Source: Parasitella parasitica (Eukaryota; Mucoromycota; Mucoromycetes; Mucorales; Mucoraceae). Taken from it: 64,000 bases of DNA. Positions 46,220-59,104 of this stretch are shown in pieces. Within the stretch, counting starts at the first letter, position 1; each line of letters starts with the position of its first letter. The DNA lies in the NCBI GenBank assembly GCA_025201805.1, contig MU619253.1:64202-128201 (forward strand). Direction: 5' to 3'. The translations under genes and the position numbers were made by a program. A model generated the notes under the pieces. It was not told the DNA's origin. It worked only from the letters and a program-made list of their open reading frames with translations, and made no database searches.

Positions 46220-47241
46220 AATAATGAGAACTTATTTTTTGCTAGCAGGCTTCATTCGAAAGTCTTGTTTCATTCACTGCTTGATACTGTTATATTGAAT
46301 ATGTATCGAATATAAAGTGGCAAGAGAGATGGATGTATGATAACAAAAAATAGAGGTATACTGTACTTTAGTGCCATGCTAACCGAGCTTGATAACGGTT
46401 TTGCCAGTTATGTCATTTTTAGTAGAAAACAGTTCTTTCAACAGTGAGGCTTTAGAGCCACCAAAGAGCCGAAGAAACGAAAGAGCTTTGAATCAAACAA
46501 GCCATATTAATTCCTGGCATTTAGTTAGGGTCTTATTTGGGGGTATCGCTATTAGCGCCGTAATTTGAAGCTATAAATTTAAAAGGATGTGCCGCGATAA
46601 AATAAAAGTACAGCACTTGGTCAATAAAAAGTGAGTATGTTTAGAATTCATCATTGGAAATGCGATCAATTCTACAATTTAAGGTTCAAGCGTTCTGACA
46701 AACAAGTATTGATTTGATTTTTTTGTATTGGCATCAAGTGTCTATTTTACAGGCCAAAAAGCTGTGAGGTCAGCCTCTCACAACATTTCAAGAAGGCTGA
46801 TTGCTATTCTTTTTACACGCTGCTCAAAATAACTTTTGGGTTTCGTGAAGTTAGATGTACATCTCAAAGGTTGGAGATGCTGAAGATCCCAGGTATTCCT
46901 TGTGCAAATTTCTCAAGGGATAGACCCAAGTCGATTACTTTATGCTGTATAACCAGTTGCCATGTAAACGCAAAAAAAAAATAAAATAAAATAAAAAATA
47001 AAAGAAAAAAAAAGTGCCATCATATACCCTGGCTCGATCCTCTCAGTATGCTTCAAAAGCACTGTTTCAGCGGTGGCAGCTCTTTGCAAGTTGAACGACA
47101 ATCAAATGATCTCATTGGCTTGTATGAAAAGGGGATCCTCCCTATCCCAAAACCAGAACCAAAAAAAAAAAAAAAAACTGCTTTGACCCACACACAAACA
47201 ATTTTTTTTTTTTTCTATACATAAAAGAAAAAAAAAAAAAA
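46220..47241. other. Intergenic
   Basis: About 1 kb between copy B's repeat and the Sfp1-like gene. A-rich runs at 46973-47015 and just before the start codon; no gene seen. Confidence 0.5.
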
Positions 47242-49320
<2,079 letters not shown>

Positions 49321-49522
49321 AAAAATTATCAACAGTAGCAACTCTAGACACAATTCCTATTATATACTCCCTTTCTATACATACATAGCCTATTCAATCT
49401 CATGATTAAATTATTCACAAACAAATCAATACAGAAAAATGACAGATTTTTGATCAAGTACTAAACATACTCTACGAGGGGAGATGGCTGAAATTTTTTA
49501 TTGAGAAATAATAAAAACAAGC

Positions 49523-49846
49523 TTAATCAAAGAGACCGAAGCCCATATCGTCATCGGATTCTTCCTTCTCTTCTTCCTTGGCTTCAGCAGCAGGGGCATC
49601 AGTAGAAGCAGCGGCAGCAGAACCAGAAGCAGCAGCGGCACCACCAGTAGGGACAGAAGACATCTTTTCCTTACCCTCGGCAATGAGCTCTTCGATGTTC
49701 TTTTCAGCGAGAGCAGAAGACAAGGAGGAAAGACGCTCCTCATCAGATTCGATACCGACAGAGCTCAAAAGAGTCTTGATATCGGCAGTGGAAGGGTTGG
49801 CCTTACCACCGGCATTGAGAAGAAGATAAGCAGCGAGATACTTCAT
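49523..49846 (-). CDS. RPP2: 60S acidic ribosomal stalk protein P2
   Basis: A 107-aa P2: [39 protein letters not shown], an Ala/Gly hinge, and the invariant stalk tail [12 protein letters not shown] that recruits elongation factors and is the ricin-type toxin docking site in other species. The start is the ATG just inside a likely 3' splice site (TTTTTTTTGCAG); a donor GTAAGT near 49931 predicts an intron in the 5' untranslated region (about 49849-49932), usual for such genes. Confidence 0.95.
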   Translation of the reverse strand: MKYLAAYLLLNAGGKANPSTADIKTLLSSVGIESDEERLSSLSSALAEKNIEELIAEGKEKMSSVPTGGAAAASGSAAAASTDAPAAEAKEEEKEESDDDMGFGLFD

Positions 49847-50149
49847 TTCTGCAAAAAAAAACAATTAATCCATCCGTCCCATCCATCGATCCATCCGCCC
49901 ATCCTTTCATGCCCTGGCATGCTCTACTTACTTGATTGATAAACTTGCGTAAGTAACGATTTAACTCCTTTGAGATACGAAACGCTCGGAAGATGCAGAA
50001 AAACGATTTTTGCAACTGGGAGTTTGCTTTTATTCAGCTTCTATGCTGGGACGATGTTTCTTTCTGATGTTGGCCCGAACTTCGAAATAGTGTTCAAAGG
50101 CCGGTGTTAACAGTATTTTAGCCCTTAACTCTTCTGCTCGGTATTCACC

Positions 50150-51748
50150 ATGGACAATTTAACGGATCACCAGAGAGCTATCTTGCAACATTACCAGGTA
50201 AGTAGACTAAAACAACACCCGCATATATTGCATGTGCAGACTAGCAGAGAAATCCAAAAAGAGTAGAACGTATTCTCAAGACAACGCATCATCTATCCGC
50301 ATTCTGCAAGAGAATGATTGGGACGTACAGGTAGGTTGTGGTTGTTCTTGCAGTAATATAAATTCTAATACACGCAGCATAGCTTGCCGAACAAAACTCG
50401 TACCAAAACACAGATCCTCCTTCATCCACTTCAGCATTGTTAGGTCATAGAAACACAGCATCAACAAGAATACCGAATAAACGTCTTCTCTGGATATTCA
50501 TGTGGCCGTTTAGCTTGGCATGGCGTATTATTGGAGGCCTATTTCAATTCACAGGTCGGTATACATTAGATACATTTACATTAAAATTCTTACAAACTCA
50601 TCTTGTTTGGCAGCTCGCTTATTATATCGGCCTTCTATCAGTGCTCCTCGACGAGATGCTCGCACAGAAGCTGACAGATTCCTGCGTGATTTCGAATCAT
50701 CGTATGGAACAACACATCCTGTATTTTTCGGCGAGGGAGGGTATACACAAGCGTTGAGAGCAGCCAAAAAGGAATTAAAATACATGCTAGTGATCTTGTG
50801 CAGCGAAGAACATGACGACAATGACAAATTTTGCAGGTGAGTGCTCGCGGCACCTCTTGTACACCATCTTTGATATTAACAAGGGCCATCAATCCACAAA
50901 GAGACACACTGACAGACATAGATCTTTTGGATTTCCTACATCACCATCAGATCATCACCTGGGGAGGCAACGTGCGATACACCGAAGCATACCAAGTCAG
51001 CAGCACACTGCAAGCGACAACCTACCCGTTTCTAGCCATCATTGCGTTGCAGCAAGCCAATGGAGCCTCTAAAATGTCTGTCATTGACCGTATAGAAGGA
51101 CCTGCCGCCGCTTCGTCCGTCATTCGTCGGTTTGAAAGCGTCGTTGCACGTATTGGGCCATCCTTAGATCGCTTGCGCATGGAGCAAATACAGCGAGAAG
51201 AAGAGCGTCAACTGCGCCAACAGCAAGATCAAGCTTATAAAGACAGCCTGAATGCTGACCAGCGAAAACAAGAGTTATTGGAGAAAAAGAGGAAAGCTGC
51301 CCTGAAGGCTAAACAAGCTCGGGACGAAATGGCTCGCAAACGTAAGCAATACATACAGTACCTTTGCCAACGTACCCTCAAGCAGCCCCTCCCCGCTGCC
51401 ACCGATGCTAAAGTGACAAAAATTAGCTTTCGTTTATCCAACGGCGACCGTGTCATTCGTCAATTCAGTGGAGACGATACGTTGGTATCTTTGTACGAAT
51501 ACATTGAAGCCTACTCTCATATGGATAGCATGGATCATGGCGAAAGCGTTTCGCTGCCCGAGGATTATGTGCATCAATACAGATTTACCATGCACTCGCC
51601 GTTTCCAAAGACTGTATATCTCCCTGATCCAAGCAAAAAGATCATGGACGAAAAGGGCTTATGGCCAAGCGCCACTTTAATTGTTGATACTAATGAAAGT
51701 GACCAAGATCAAGAACAGGACGAGCAAGACATTGACCAAGAAGCATAA
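50150..51748 (+). CDS. FAF2: FAF2/UBXD8/Ubx2-like ERAD protein (UBA-UAS-UBX)
   Basis: Membrane adaptor that brings p97/Cdc48 to the ER. Secure exons are 50383-50554, 50614-50836 and 50884-51748: a hydrophobic hairpin (LLWIFMWPFSLAWRIIGGLF), the UAS thioredoxin-like domain (FLRDFESSYGTTHPVFFGEG, AKKELKYMLVILCSEEHDDN, WGGNVRYTEAYQVS), a charged coiled coil and a UBX domain with the S/T-FPK-x-x loop (MHSPFPKTVYLPDP). Upstream, 50150-50197 (MDNLTDHQRAILQHYQ) and an exon ending at 50330 (SIRILQENDWDVQ) form a UBA-like domain, but no junction I can find joins them in frame, so an error, unseen exon or lesion is possible there. An acidic tail ends the protein. Confidence 0.85.
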
Positions 51749-51755
51749 GGCTTTA

Positions 51756-51805
51756 NNNNNNNNNNNNNNNNNNNNNNNNNNNNNNNNNNNNNNNNNNNNN
51801 NNNNN
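51756..51805. other. Assembly gap (50 N)
   Basis: Fifty N followed by an A-run, between the 3' ends of the UBX gene and the ArfGAP gene. Contents unknown. Confidence 1.
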
Positions 51806-51864
51806 AAAAAAAAAAAAAAAAAAGGCAGAAAATGAAATTAATCTATTACATGGGCAGTTAAATA

Positions 51865-54617
51865 TTAGGTAGTGGTAGAAGTGGGTATGGTTTGGTTTCG
51901 CACAATAGCTGGCTGTCCACGTAGACTATTCTTCCTATTCAAGTATAAAATTGCTTCGTCATCTACTAATTCGCCCAAACCGATCAAGTCTGCTAATAAG
52001 CAGCCAGTGCTTGGATCGACGATGGACACATCAGCACCGTTTTGAAACAGGAATTCTGCCATTGAAAATAATCGAGATTTGGCTGCTGTATGCTGACTGC
52101 TTTGGCCACTGCTGTGCGTGCTGCAACCACTACTGCTGGCATCATCAGCGCAGGGAAGATGGATAACGCTAGTGCCGTCTGGACAGTGGGCAGCCGGGCT
52201 GCTACTTGTCTCCCAATCGTCCATGTTACTGCTATCATGTAGAGACGGCGCTAGTAATGCAAAATGCAGAGCATATCTCACAACAAACGCATCTTCTTCT
52301 TTTGGCGGATGTTGCTCAATCTCGAGTGCGCGATCCAAGTACTCATTCCCCTCAACATCGAGCAAAGGAAGCTTGAGTGTAGATGTCTTTCTCTTTTTAA
52401 TGATGGGTATAACATTGCCACTCGGCAGCGGCTCATTGACATTGGCACCTAGTGCGATGGCATAAAGTGCTCTCGGTATATCATTTTGTTCAATAGCGCT
52501 GTGTAGTAGTTTCATTGGATTCAAAGTGGGCACCATGGGCTTGACTAGAGACTTATCGACGTATTTGGTCTGAATGTACTTTAGCTTGGCGTCTCTTGCT
52601 TCTGTTGGAGTGGGCTTACTGATGGCGGCATCATGTAGCTGTGATTCCCATACTGCGTTGGATTTAGCATTCCCAATAGACAGTAGAAGCTGAGCAATAT
52701 CTGGCGTAAAAGATGCGCTGTCCAATGTCAATGATCTCACTTTGGAAATATGAGTGCCCAGACTGCGATGGATACCGGAGCACTCTATACAAAAACGACG
52801 ATTTAGTAGGTACACATCACACAACCCCCCATATGGCTTTTACCTATACAAATTAGTATGCCGAGGTTCAACGAGCACCATTCTGGATTCTTGGTTGAGC
52901 AGTCTGCACAGATAGTATTGGATAAGTCTTGCCTCAATTGCAGCAGTAGGCCTGTATTCGGTGTTGCAGCATCATGCGGATCTTTGGACGAAGAAGGGAG
53001 TGGAGGCGATATAACCAGCTTTTTGTCGCCATGGTGATAAAGATGGTGTTGGCTATGCCTCTTTTTCAAATACTTGTCTTTTGCAGCTGCTAAACCACTC
53101 AGGGCGCCGCTCAGGGATCTTGCTTGTTTCCATGTATTTGACTTTTTCAGGGTGCTTTCGTACCTTAAATCCGTCGAACTGCTCATGCCGTTTAGTAAGC
53201 TGCAGATTGCATTATTAACTGTAGCAATCCAGCTTGATAGTTCCTCGCTTGAGGTTGCCTGGTACATTCTGCGAAAATTAGGAGTGATGATTTCAAAGCA
53301 GAACCGGCGATCGGCATTGCGTGCTTCTCTGACTGTGGCAAACCGCAAGTTAATAGGGTCAATGTGCGTCTCTAGGTGCTTTTTCCAATTGCTGTATTCG
53401 TGAAGATGTCCGTTGCTCAGCACACACCAGTACTTGTGCCAGTTGGTGGCAGAAGACATGTCGAATGAGGGTGTGCTGCTGTTTTTTATAGGCTTGGAAG
53501 GTGCAAATAAGAACCCCTCCTTTTTACGCCCACTGCTATGAATAAAGTGCTGATCCTGCTGTTCTAAATCGCGAATTCCCTTGAATTTGCTCTCTGCTAC
53601 ACCCGATACCTGAATACCTAATCCGATAGAGGGTTCGTGGCTGGTAGATGCCATATCGATATTTGTTGGAGAGGTAGGTGTCTCTAATGATTCACGATTT
53701 GTTGGCGAACTCGGCGCCATGGATGCAGGTGACAGCATGGCGTACAGCGATTTTCTCCTGCTCTTTTCATCGTCTGCGAGATTTGGAGTTGTGTATTTCT
53801 CTACCAGTATTTTTCTCTTTTCGTGTCTTTCTTTGTGCACGACTTTTTGCTCACGGGAAGCCTCGGCAATGATTGTTGCCAGGTGGTCCAGTCCTTGTTT
53901 GTAGGGCTCTAATGTCTTTTGGACGTCTTGGTAGTAGGCATACTGCTTTTCATAGTGATTCAGCAAATGATACATAATCTCTTGCTCTTTTTTTCCACCG
54001 TGGAGATCCCTCAAGAAGGAATAATAGTCGAATCGAACCAAATCAAACTCGCTCTTTTTGCCCATAAATTCAGACTCTGCTTTCTGCTTGATCTTTGTGT
54101 TTCCGGGTGCCTTTATGCTAAGATATCTCGACAAGTTGGAGTAGTATTCCTTGCTGACATCTTCGAACTGTCTTCTCTTTGTATCGACAGTTTTGATATC
54201 CATATCATACAGCTTTTGCAGCGGATTTATGAGGAGGTTTTGCATACAAAAGGACAATCTTTCTTGCTGTTCGTGAAGCTTGGACCAAGTAGAGTCTAGA
54301 TAATGCGTGAATAACGGCTCTGTGAAAGGAGCTTCCTTTAACGATTCGATAAACAGTTTGTCCTGCTCCAGCAAGTTGTTTTTGGCTTCTGATGCTGCGC
54401 TAGCTGATTTGAGAATACGTTTTAAATAAGCTTTCAGTACCCTCGTTCGGCCTTCGTATTCTTTTATAGTCGCTCGAAATAAAGGTCCATCTTCAAGATC
54501 AACTTCTGCACCGCCTCCTCCTCCTGCTGCTGGCTGACGCGGTCGGTTGCTCTCGGAACTTTTCGATTCTGAAACCTCTTGATCAAACGATGAAACGGTG
54601 ATTGGCTGTTCAGTCAT
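51865..54617 (-). CDS. BAR-PH-ArfGAP-ankyrin protein (ACAP/centaurin-beta type)
   Basis: Exons (minus strand) 52844-54617 and 51865-52784 give 897 aa. A BAR-type helical domain spans residues about 50-280. A Ser/Pro linker follows, then a PH domain (KEGFLFAPSKPIKN...HKYWCVLSNGHLHEYSNW). The ArfGAP zinc finger is C-x2-C-x16-C-x2-C: CADC...ICIECSGIHRSLGTHISKVR, with the catalytic arginine in HRSLG; its last cysteine pair is interrupted by the intron. Ankyrin-like repeats follow (LLHSAIEQNDIPRALYAIALGANVN; FLFQNGADVSIVDPSTG). Such proteins sense membrane curvature and turn off Arf GTPases in vesicle traffic. The chosen ATG (54617) skips an upstream hydrophobic frame that looks like 5' leader. 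Confidence 0.93.
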
Positions 54618-54803
54618 TTTGTCTCCAAGAGAAAGAAGAAGAAATGAAAGAGAGAGAGAGAGAGGGACAAAAAAAGAAGCCGTTTGATTTTTAGTATGTT
54701 GGTTTTTCATGGTTTTCATATAGACTCCGGTTCATTGATTCATAGCGTAAATTAAGGCTCTAAAAACTGCTTTGTCCCACGTTTTTTCTTTCTCTCTCTT
54801 GTC
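54618..54803. promoter_or_regulatory. Compact bidirectional promoter
   Basis: Only 186 bases separate the start codons of the ArfGAP (minus) and reductase (plus) genes. A GAGAGAGAGA/CTCTCTCTCT run flanks each start. Confidence 0.6.
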
Positions 54804-55685
54804 ATGTCCAAAGTTATTATTATCACAGGTGCCAGTAAAGGTATTGGCAAAGCTGCTACTTTGCAAGCAATTGGAAAATACAATGCCAAAGTCGTTGCCA
54901 TTGCAAGAAGCAAAGATTTACTGGACCAGCTTGCCAAGCAAGTTGACAAGAAAGATCATTTGGAATATGTTGCTGGGGATGTATGCGATGAAAAAGTAGT
55001 CTATAAAGCTGTCAACATTGCTATTGACAAGTGGGGCCGCCTTGATTCTGTGATTGCCAATGCAGGGTAAGTTTTACCAATGTTATTGTTATGATAGCAA
55101 TTGGGTGACATAACCAGCTTGTAGTGTCATTGAGCCAATTGCTCCTGTTGCTGAAGGCCCTGTTGAAGGCTGGAAGAGACTATTTGATGTCAATGTATTC
55201 TCCATCATTACGCTTGTGCAAGCTGCTTTGCCCTCTCTCCGCAAGTCCAAGGGCTCCATTGTTATTGTGTCTTCTGGCGCTGCTCTCAAAGGATATAAAG
55301 GATGGGGTGCTTATGGCGCGTAAGTGGAACTGTTCTTGTAGTGAAATGACCTGTCAATTGAACTTGATAATGTGCGCATAGATCAAAAGCTACAGTCAAT
55401 CATATTGCAAAGACATTAGCAGTAGAAGAACCAGATGTCACTACTATTGCTCTTCGTCCAGGTGTTGTTGATACTGAAATGCAAGGTTTCATTCGTAGCC
55501 AGGGTGAGCAAGGAATGAAGGAAGATCATGCCAAGTTTACAGAGCTCCATCGCGATGGGAAGTTGGTCCAGCCAGAAGATCCAGGCCATGTTTTGGTCGC
55601 TTTGGCTAATAATCCACCAAAGAAGCTATCTGGTAACATGTACAGTTGGAATGATGAAGAAATGAAGCCTTTCAATCGCTCTTAG
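54804..55685 (+). CDS. Short-chain dehydrogenase/reductase, Irc24-like
   Basis: Exons 54804-55066, 55125-55319 and 55382-55685 give 253 aa. Classical SDR: TGASKGIG cofactor loop (residues 8-15), NAG motif before the first intron, catalytic Ser in VSSGAAL, and YGASK, where the second intron falls between Tyr and Lys. The order and the RPGVVDTEMQ segment match the yeast Irc24/benzil-reductase branch, NADPH-dependent carbonyl reductases. The substrate is unknown. The first exon begins ten bases after the promoter's pyrimidine run. Confidence 0.9.
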
Positions 55686-55929
55686 CAGTTTTTTGAACAT
55701 CTACTAAACAGAATTTTGTAAAACAACCGAGGTATTGTTGAACTAGGGTTAATATTACGCCCATCAATTCAAACCCTTGCATGGTATATATTTAATAAAT
55801 TGAGGGTGTTCTTTTTTTTTTTATTGTGTTGCTAGCAAATAGTATATAGTGTTGGATCAAGAGACCTATATTTCCTATTTTTAGTCCTTTTTCATTGTTA
55901 TTATAATATGTACTGAAATGAAATAATCA

Positions 55930-56352
55930 CTAGTACGCCAAGTCTCGGCTCAAGTCGTCGTTTGGGTCGTCATTAACATGGTTGGCGGAAACAGGAAGCT
56001 AAATGAAGCATTTTACATTCAACGTGTTCTTTCCTACAACTGCAATGACAAGGCAATGTTTACAATAAGCGCTTGAAACTCAAATAAACGGAGAGAACAT
56101 CAAGTCGTCTTTTGTGAATGTGATGAGATGAACAAGAGAAGAAAGTGTCTGTTTTACTTTTTACCTGTTTATTGATTTGGCATTGGATACAGTGTCTCCA
56201 AATGAATACTCCCTTTGTAACATTCAGCGATGTATTATTAATATTTACCCTGACAGCTGTTTAGAAGCTTTTTTACTCTCATGATTTACACTTTTTTCGT
56301 ATATCCTTCTCTTAAATAGGGCTTCAGGGCTTTGCTCTTGTTCGATAATCAT
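55930..56352 (-). CDS. Possible small CxxC protein, 67 aa
   Basis: Not recognised. I assembled exons (minus strand) 56249-56352, 56165-56195 and 55930-55998: phases 2 then 0, closing exactly in frame, GT-AG at both introns. The protein begins MIIEQEQSPEALFKRRIYEK, has Lys/Ser-rich middle, one CIQC pair, and a conserved-looking acidic end HVNDDPNDDLSRDLAY. The last exon is the most convincing part. Its start codon faces that of the next gene across 141 bases. Confidence 0.4.
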
Positions 56353-56493
56353 TGCATTACACCGCACTAAAAACTATTCGCTGATGAGACGACAGTTATT
56401 AGCAAGCAAGCTTTTCTGGGGCTATGTCAAGGAATTCTTGCGTTTGTAATAAAATAACCGTCGTTTTTCTTTATTGCCTCCGCAACGACAGCT

Positions 56494-56970
56494 ATGGCAT
56501 ATCAAACTTCTACTTTTAAAAGTAATGGCCCTCCTCCCTCATACAATCTAGACGAAGAAAAGAACGGCCTTACGTATATAGACAATAAACGATTACAAGC
56601 AATCTGTTCTGAACAAGAAGATCTCTCTGCTGTACCTCAAGTCCCATCCAAAAAGCAGAGAAACGGGTCCCACGAAAGCGCCTCTGATGATCAACGACGA
56701 GTAGGATGTTTGTCACTTTTCTGGTTTGCTGTGATTTGTGACATTGCAGCAACCGTCGTCGCATTGCTAGGGACTATGGGCGCTACTCTAAAATGCAGGT
56801 CCAGCTGTGGTGATGTTTGCGATGGTTGCAACAATAAGTCTAGGAAAGGTCTAATTGCTAGTTTGGTCATATTTGTGATTTTAAGCATCTTTATTGCAGT
56901 ATTTAGACTGATATGCTATTGCTGCAGTCGAAGCAACACAACCCACACAGAACTTTCGCCAAATAAGTGA
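56494..56970 (+). CDS. PPxY two-helix membrane protein, family member 1
   Basis: A 158-aa intronless protein of unknown family, related to the next two genes. It has a PPPSY motif near residue 14, a Ser/Lys-rich cytoplasmic-like region, then two hydrophobic segments (SLFWFAVICDIAATVVALLG and LIASLVIFVILSIFIAVFRL) separated by a loop with C-x3-C-x3-C-x2-C (CRSSCGDVCDGC) and KSRKG. PPxY motifs bind WW domains of Nedd4/Rsp5 ligases; an adaptor role is inferred. It has no signal peptide. Confidence 0.6.
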   Translation: MAYQTSTFKSNGPPPSYNLDEEKNGLTYIDNKRLQAICSEQEDLSAVPQVPSKKQRNGSHESASDDQRRVGCLSLFWFAVICDIAATVVALLGTMGATLKCRSSCGDVCDGCNNKSRKGLIASLVIFVILSIFIAVFRLICYCCSRSNTTHTELSPNK

Positions 56971-57147
56971 TGTTCTGATGAGAATAAATATCCATGTCAG
57001 GGATGAAGCCCTTTTTATATTGTATAACACAGACGGAAGGTTGTTCTTTTTCATTGGACACTCCAAAGACCCGCCAAGATTTTAAAATTTTGATACAATC
57101 AGCCCAAGGATTTACCCTCTTTTCTCACTTATCTGGTTTGAAAAGAG

Positions 57148-57771
57148 ATGAGTGGACCAAATCATATAAATCAACACGCCGGCAATAGTAGTGATATCTC
57201 CAGACTGACAAGTTCGCTTTCAGAGCAGCCCCAGGGACAGGACGCAGAAAAACACATTGTGTATTTTGATAGTTATGATGCGAGCCCACCTTCTTATGAC
57301 GCAGCACAGCAGGAAGATAGCCCCTATCTACCACACAGCTCAGATGCAGACTTCTTTATGGAGCCACGCGATATCCCTTTAAATCATTGCGAAAATACAT
57401 GCGTGGAACCAGAAGCAAGGCCACTAATGATGGCTGAAAGCCTACAAAATGGCTGCATACCGTCTGCACCATCGCTTGATCAAATGCAAGCTAACACATC
57501 AGAGTCGATGGATACCAAAACGCCTAACAAGAAGCGCAAAATGACGCCGGTTCGTATATTCTTGGCTTGCTGCGTTTGGTTTGCCGGTATTACGTTCATG
57601 TCGGTCAGCTTGTTTGGCTACGAATGCTTTGATGAGTGTGAATCTAATCAAGATTGCGATCGCTGCTTTGGTGGAATCCGCAAAGGAGGGCTTTCTCTTT
57701 TGTATACTATTTTCATACTTGCTTGTATTTTTGCGACTTGGAAAGCTGTTCGTTTTACTCTTACCGTCTAG
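57148..57771 (+). CDS. PPxY two-helix membrane protein, family member 2
   Basis: 207 aa, intronless, same architecture as its neighbours: N-terminal region with DSYDASPPSYDAAQ (PPSY), an acidic middle containing EARPLM, a basic stop (NKKRKM), helix 1 (IFLACCVWFAGITFMSVSLF), loop C-x3-C-x5-C-x2-C (CFDECESNQDCDRC), GGIRKG, and helix 2 (LLYTIFILACIFATW). Family function unknown. It is closer to member 3 than to member 1 in loop spacing and in the aligned PPSY-acidic-EARPLM order. The start is the first ATG with the ligand motif downstream. Confidence 0.6.
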   Translation: MSGPNHINQHAGNSSDISRLTSSLSEQPQGQDAEKHIVYFDSYDASPPSYDAAQQEDSPYLPHSSDADFFMEPRDIPLNHCENTCVEPEARPLMMAESLQNGCIPSAPSLDQMQANTSESMDTKTPNKKRKMTPVRIFLACCVWFAGITFMSVSLFGYECFDECESNQDCDRCFGGIRKGGLSLLYTIFILACIFATWKAVRFTLTV

Positions 57772-57871
57772 TATGTATGAATGCTTGACGGAAGCACAAT
57801 TATACCTAATTAGCCGTAGTTTATAATTACAATCCTATAAATTCAGCGTTTTATTTCTTTTCCTCTAAATA

Positions 57872-58507
57872 TCATCTAAACACTGTAAACTTGATAACTT
57901 TCCAAATGATGCACAGGCTAGTCAATATGAAAAAGCTGAAACCTGCTGCCATTAACCCTTTATGGAGCTTTGCTTGACATTGATTACACTCCTCTTCAGC
58001 TTCGCACTGGCTATAACAGTTGATAGTGGCTAACGCTGTTGCCATTAAAGTAATTCCAAATACAAAAATCGCAAACCCCAGGATAACTCTGCTTAGAGAA
58101 CATTGGTGTAATTTACTCAACTTGTTATCTGAAGGGTTGTTTGGCGAAACTTCTGTTTGATTGCCGGGTAGTGATATTGGCATAGTGGTAAATTCATCTA
58201 ACTCTTGCATCAGTGGGGCTGTTTCTGGCTCTGTTGGTGGATTTGCATGGTATGGATCGAGAGGGATCCCTTCCATCGAGTCTGGATGATGTATGCTTAC
58301 TTGTGTGGCACTATGATACGACGGTGGGTTGTCTGCTGTTTTATCGTAGTCATCTATATAAAGTGCATGTTTTTCATTTCTCTGATAAGTGCTACTTGAG
58401 CCCCCATTTGGCTGTAAATGTTCGCTTGCATCGCTGCTTTGTGGCATATTTGTGTTTATGACACTTTCATCTGCATCGCTCCCATTCAAATATGGATTGT
58501 TGTGCAT
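57872..58507 (-). CDS. PPxY two-helix membrane protein, family member 3
   Basis: 211 aa, intronless, convergent with member 2 across 100 bases. It carries DDYDKTADNPPSYHSATQ, GIPLDPYHANPP, PETAPLMQE, helix 1 (VILGFAIFVFGITLMATAL), loop C-x3-C-x5-C-x2-C (CYSQCEAEEECNQC), LHKG, helix 2 (LMAAGFSFFILTSLCIIW) and KVIKFTVFR. Members 2 and 3 are clear paralogues sharing motif order; the tail K-x-x-[KR]FT is common to both. Not recognised as a named family. Confidence 0.6.
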   Translation of the reverse strand: MHNNPYLNGSDADESVINTNMPQSSDASEHLQPNGGSSSTYQRNEKHALYIDDYDKTADNPPSYHSATQVSIHHPDSMEGIPLDPYHANPPTEPETAPLMQELDEFTTMPISLPGNQTEVSPNNPSDNKLSKLHQCSLSRVILGFAIFVFGITLMATALATINCYSQCEAEEECNQCQAKLHKGLMAAGFSFFILTSLCIIWKVIKFTVFR

Positions 58508-59104
58508 GTTGTATGTAGTGTTTGTGAGAAAAAGAAAGAAAAAAGATTTTGCTCAATCAGGCAGATGTTTCAAATTCTTGGCACGAGTGCTGCCTATAGC
58601 TTTCTTATTACCACCCCGCCTGATGTTCATATCTCCATAGACAAGCTCAAAATGTATTCATAAGGGCAGCATGAAAACCAATTGTTGCATTACATTCAGT
58701 AGATGTAATAATTTCTCTAGTAAGATTTTGAGTTTAGACTCTGATATCACTGATCCAACGAAAATATTTAGCTCTCTATCAAGAAATATTTTGACAGCTG
58801 CAAGTGACAATGTGTGGCAGATTTTTTTTTAATCAAATGTACTCATAATTATTATATAAACTTTCATGACCTAGTTAGCACCTGGCTCTTCGTTTCTTTA
58901 TCTCTTTGAAAGCTCACAAGTCCCACTATGAAGGAACTGTTTTCTATATGCTTGAGATGATTAGTGTAAAACTATCACCAAGATCAGCTGATATGTGCCT
59001 TTGCACCTTCATGATGTTTTTACTATCGTACATTCGTCTCTCTTGTCACTTTATTCAAAACTTTCGAATTTAGTCTACTAACAAAAAATAACCTCCCATT
59101 ATTG
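58508..59104. other. Intergenic
   Basis: About 600 AT-rich bases before the third copy of the upstream repeat. No gene seen. Confidence 0.5.
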
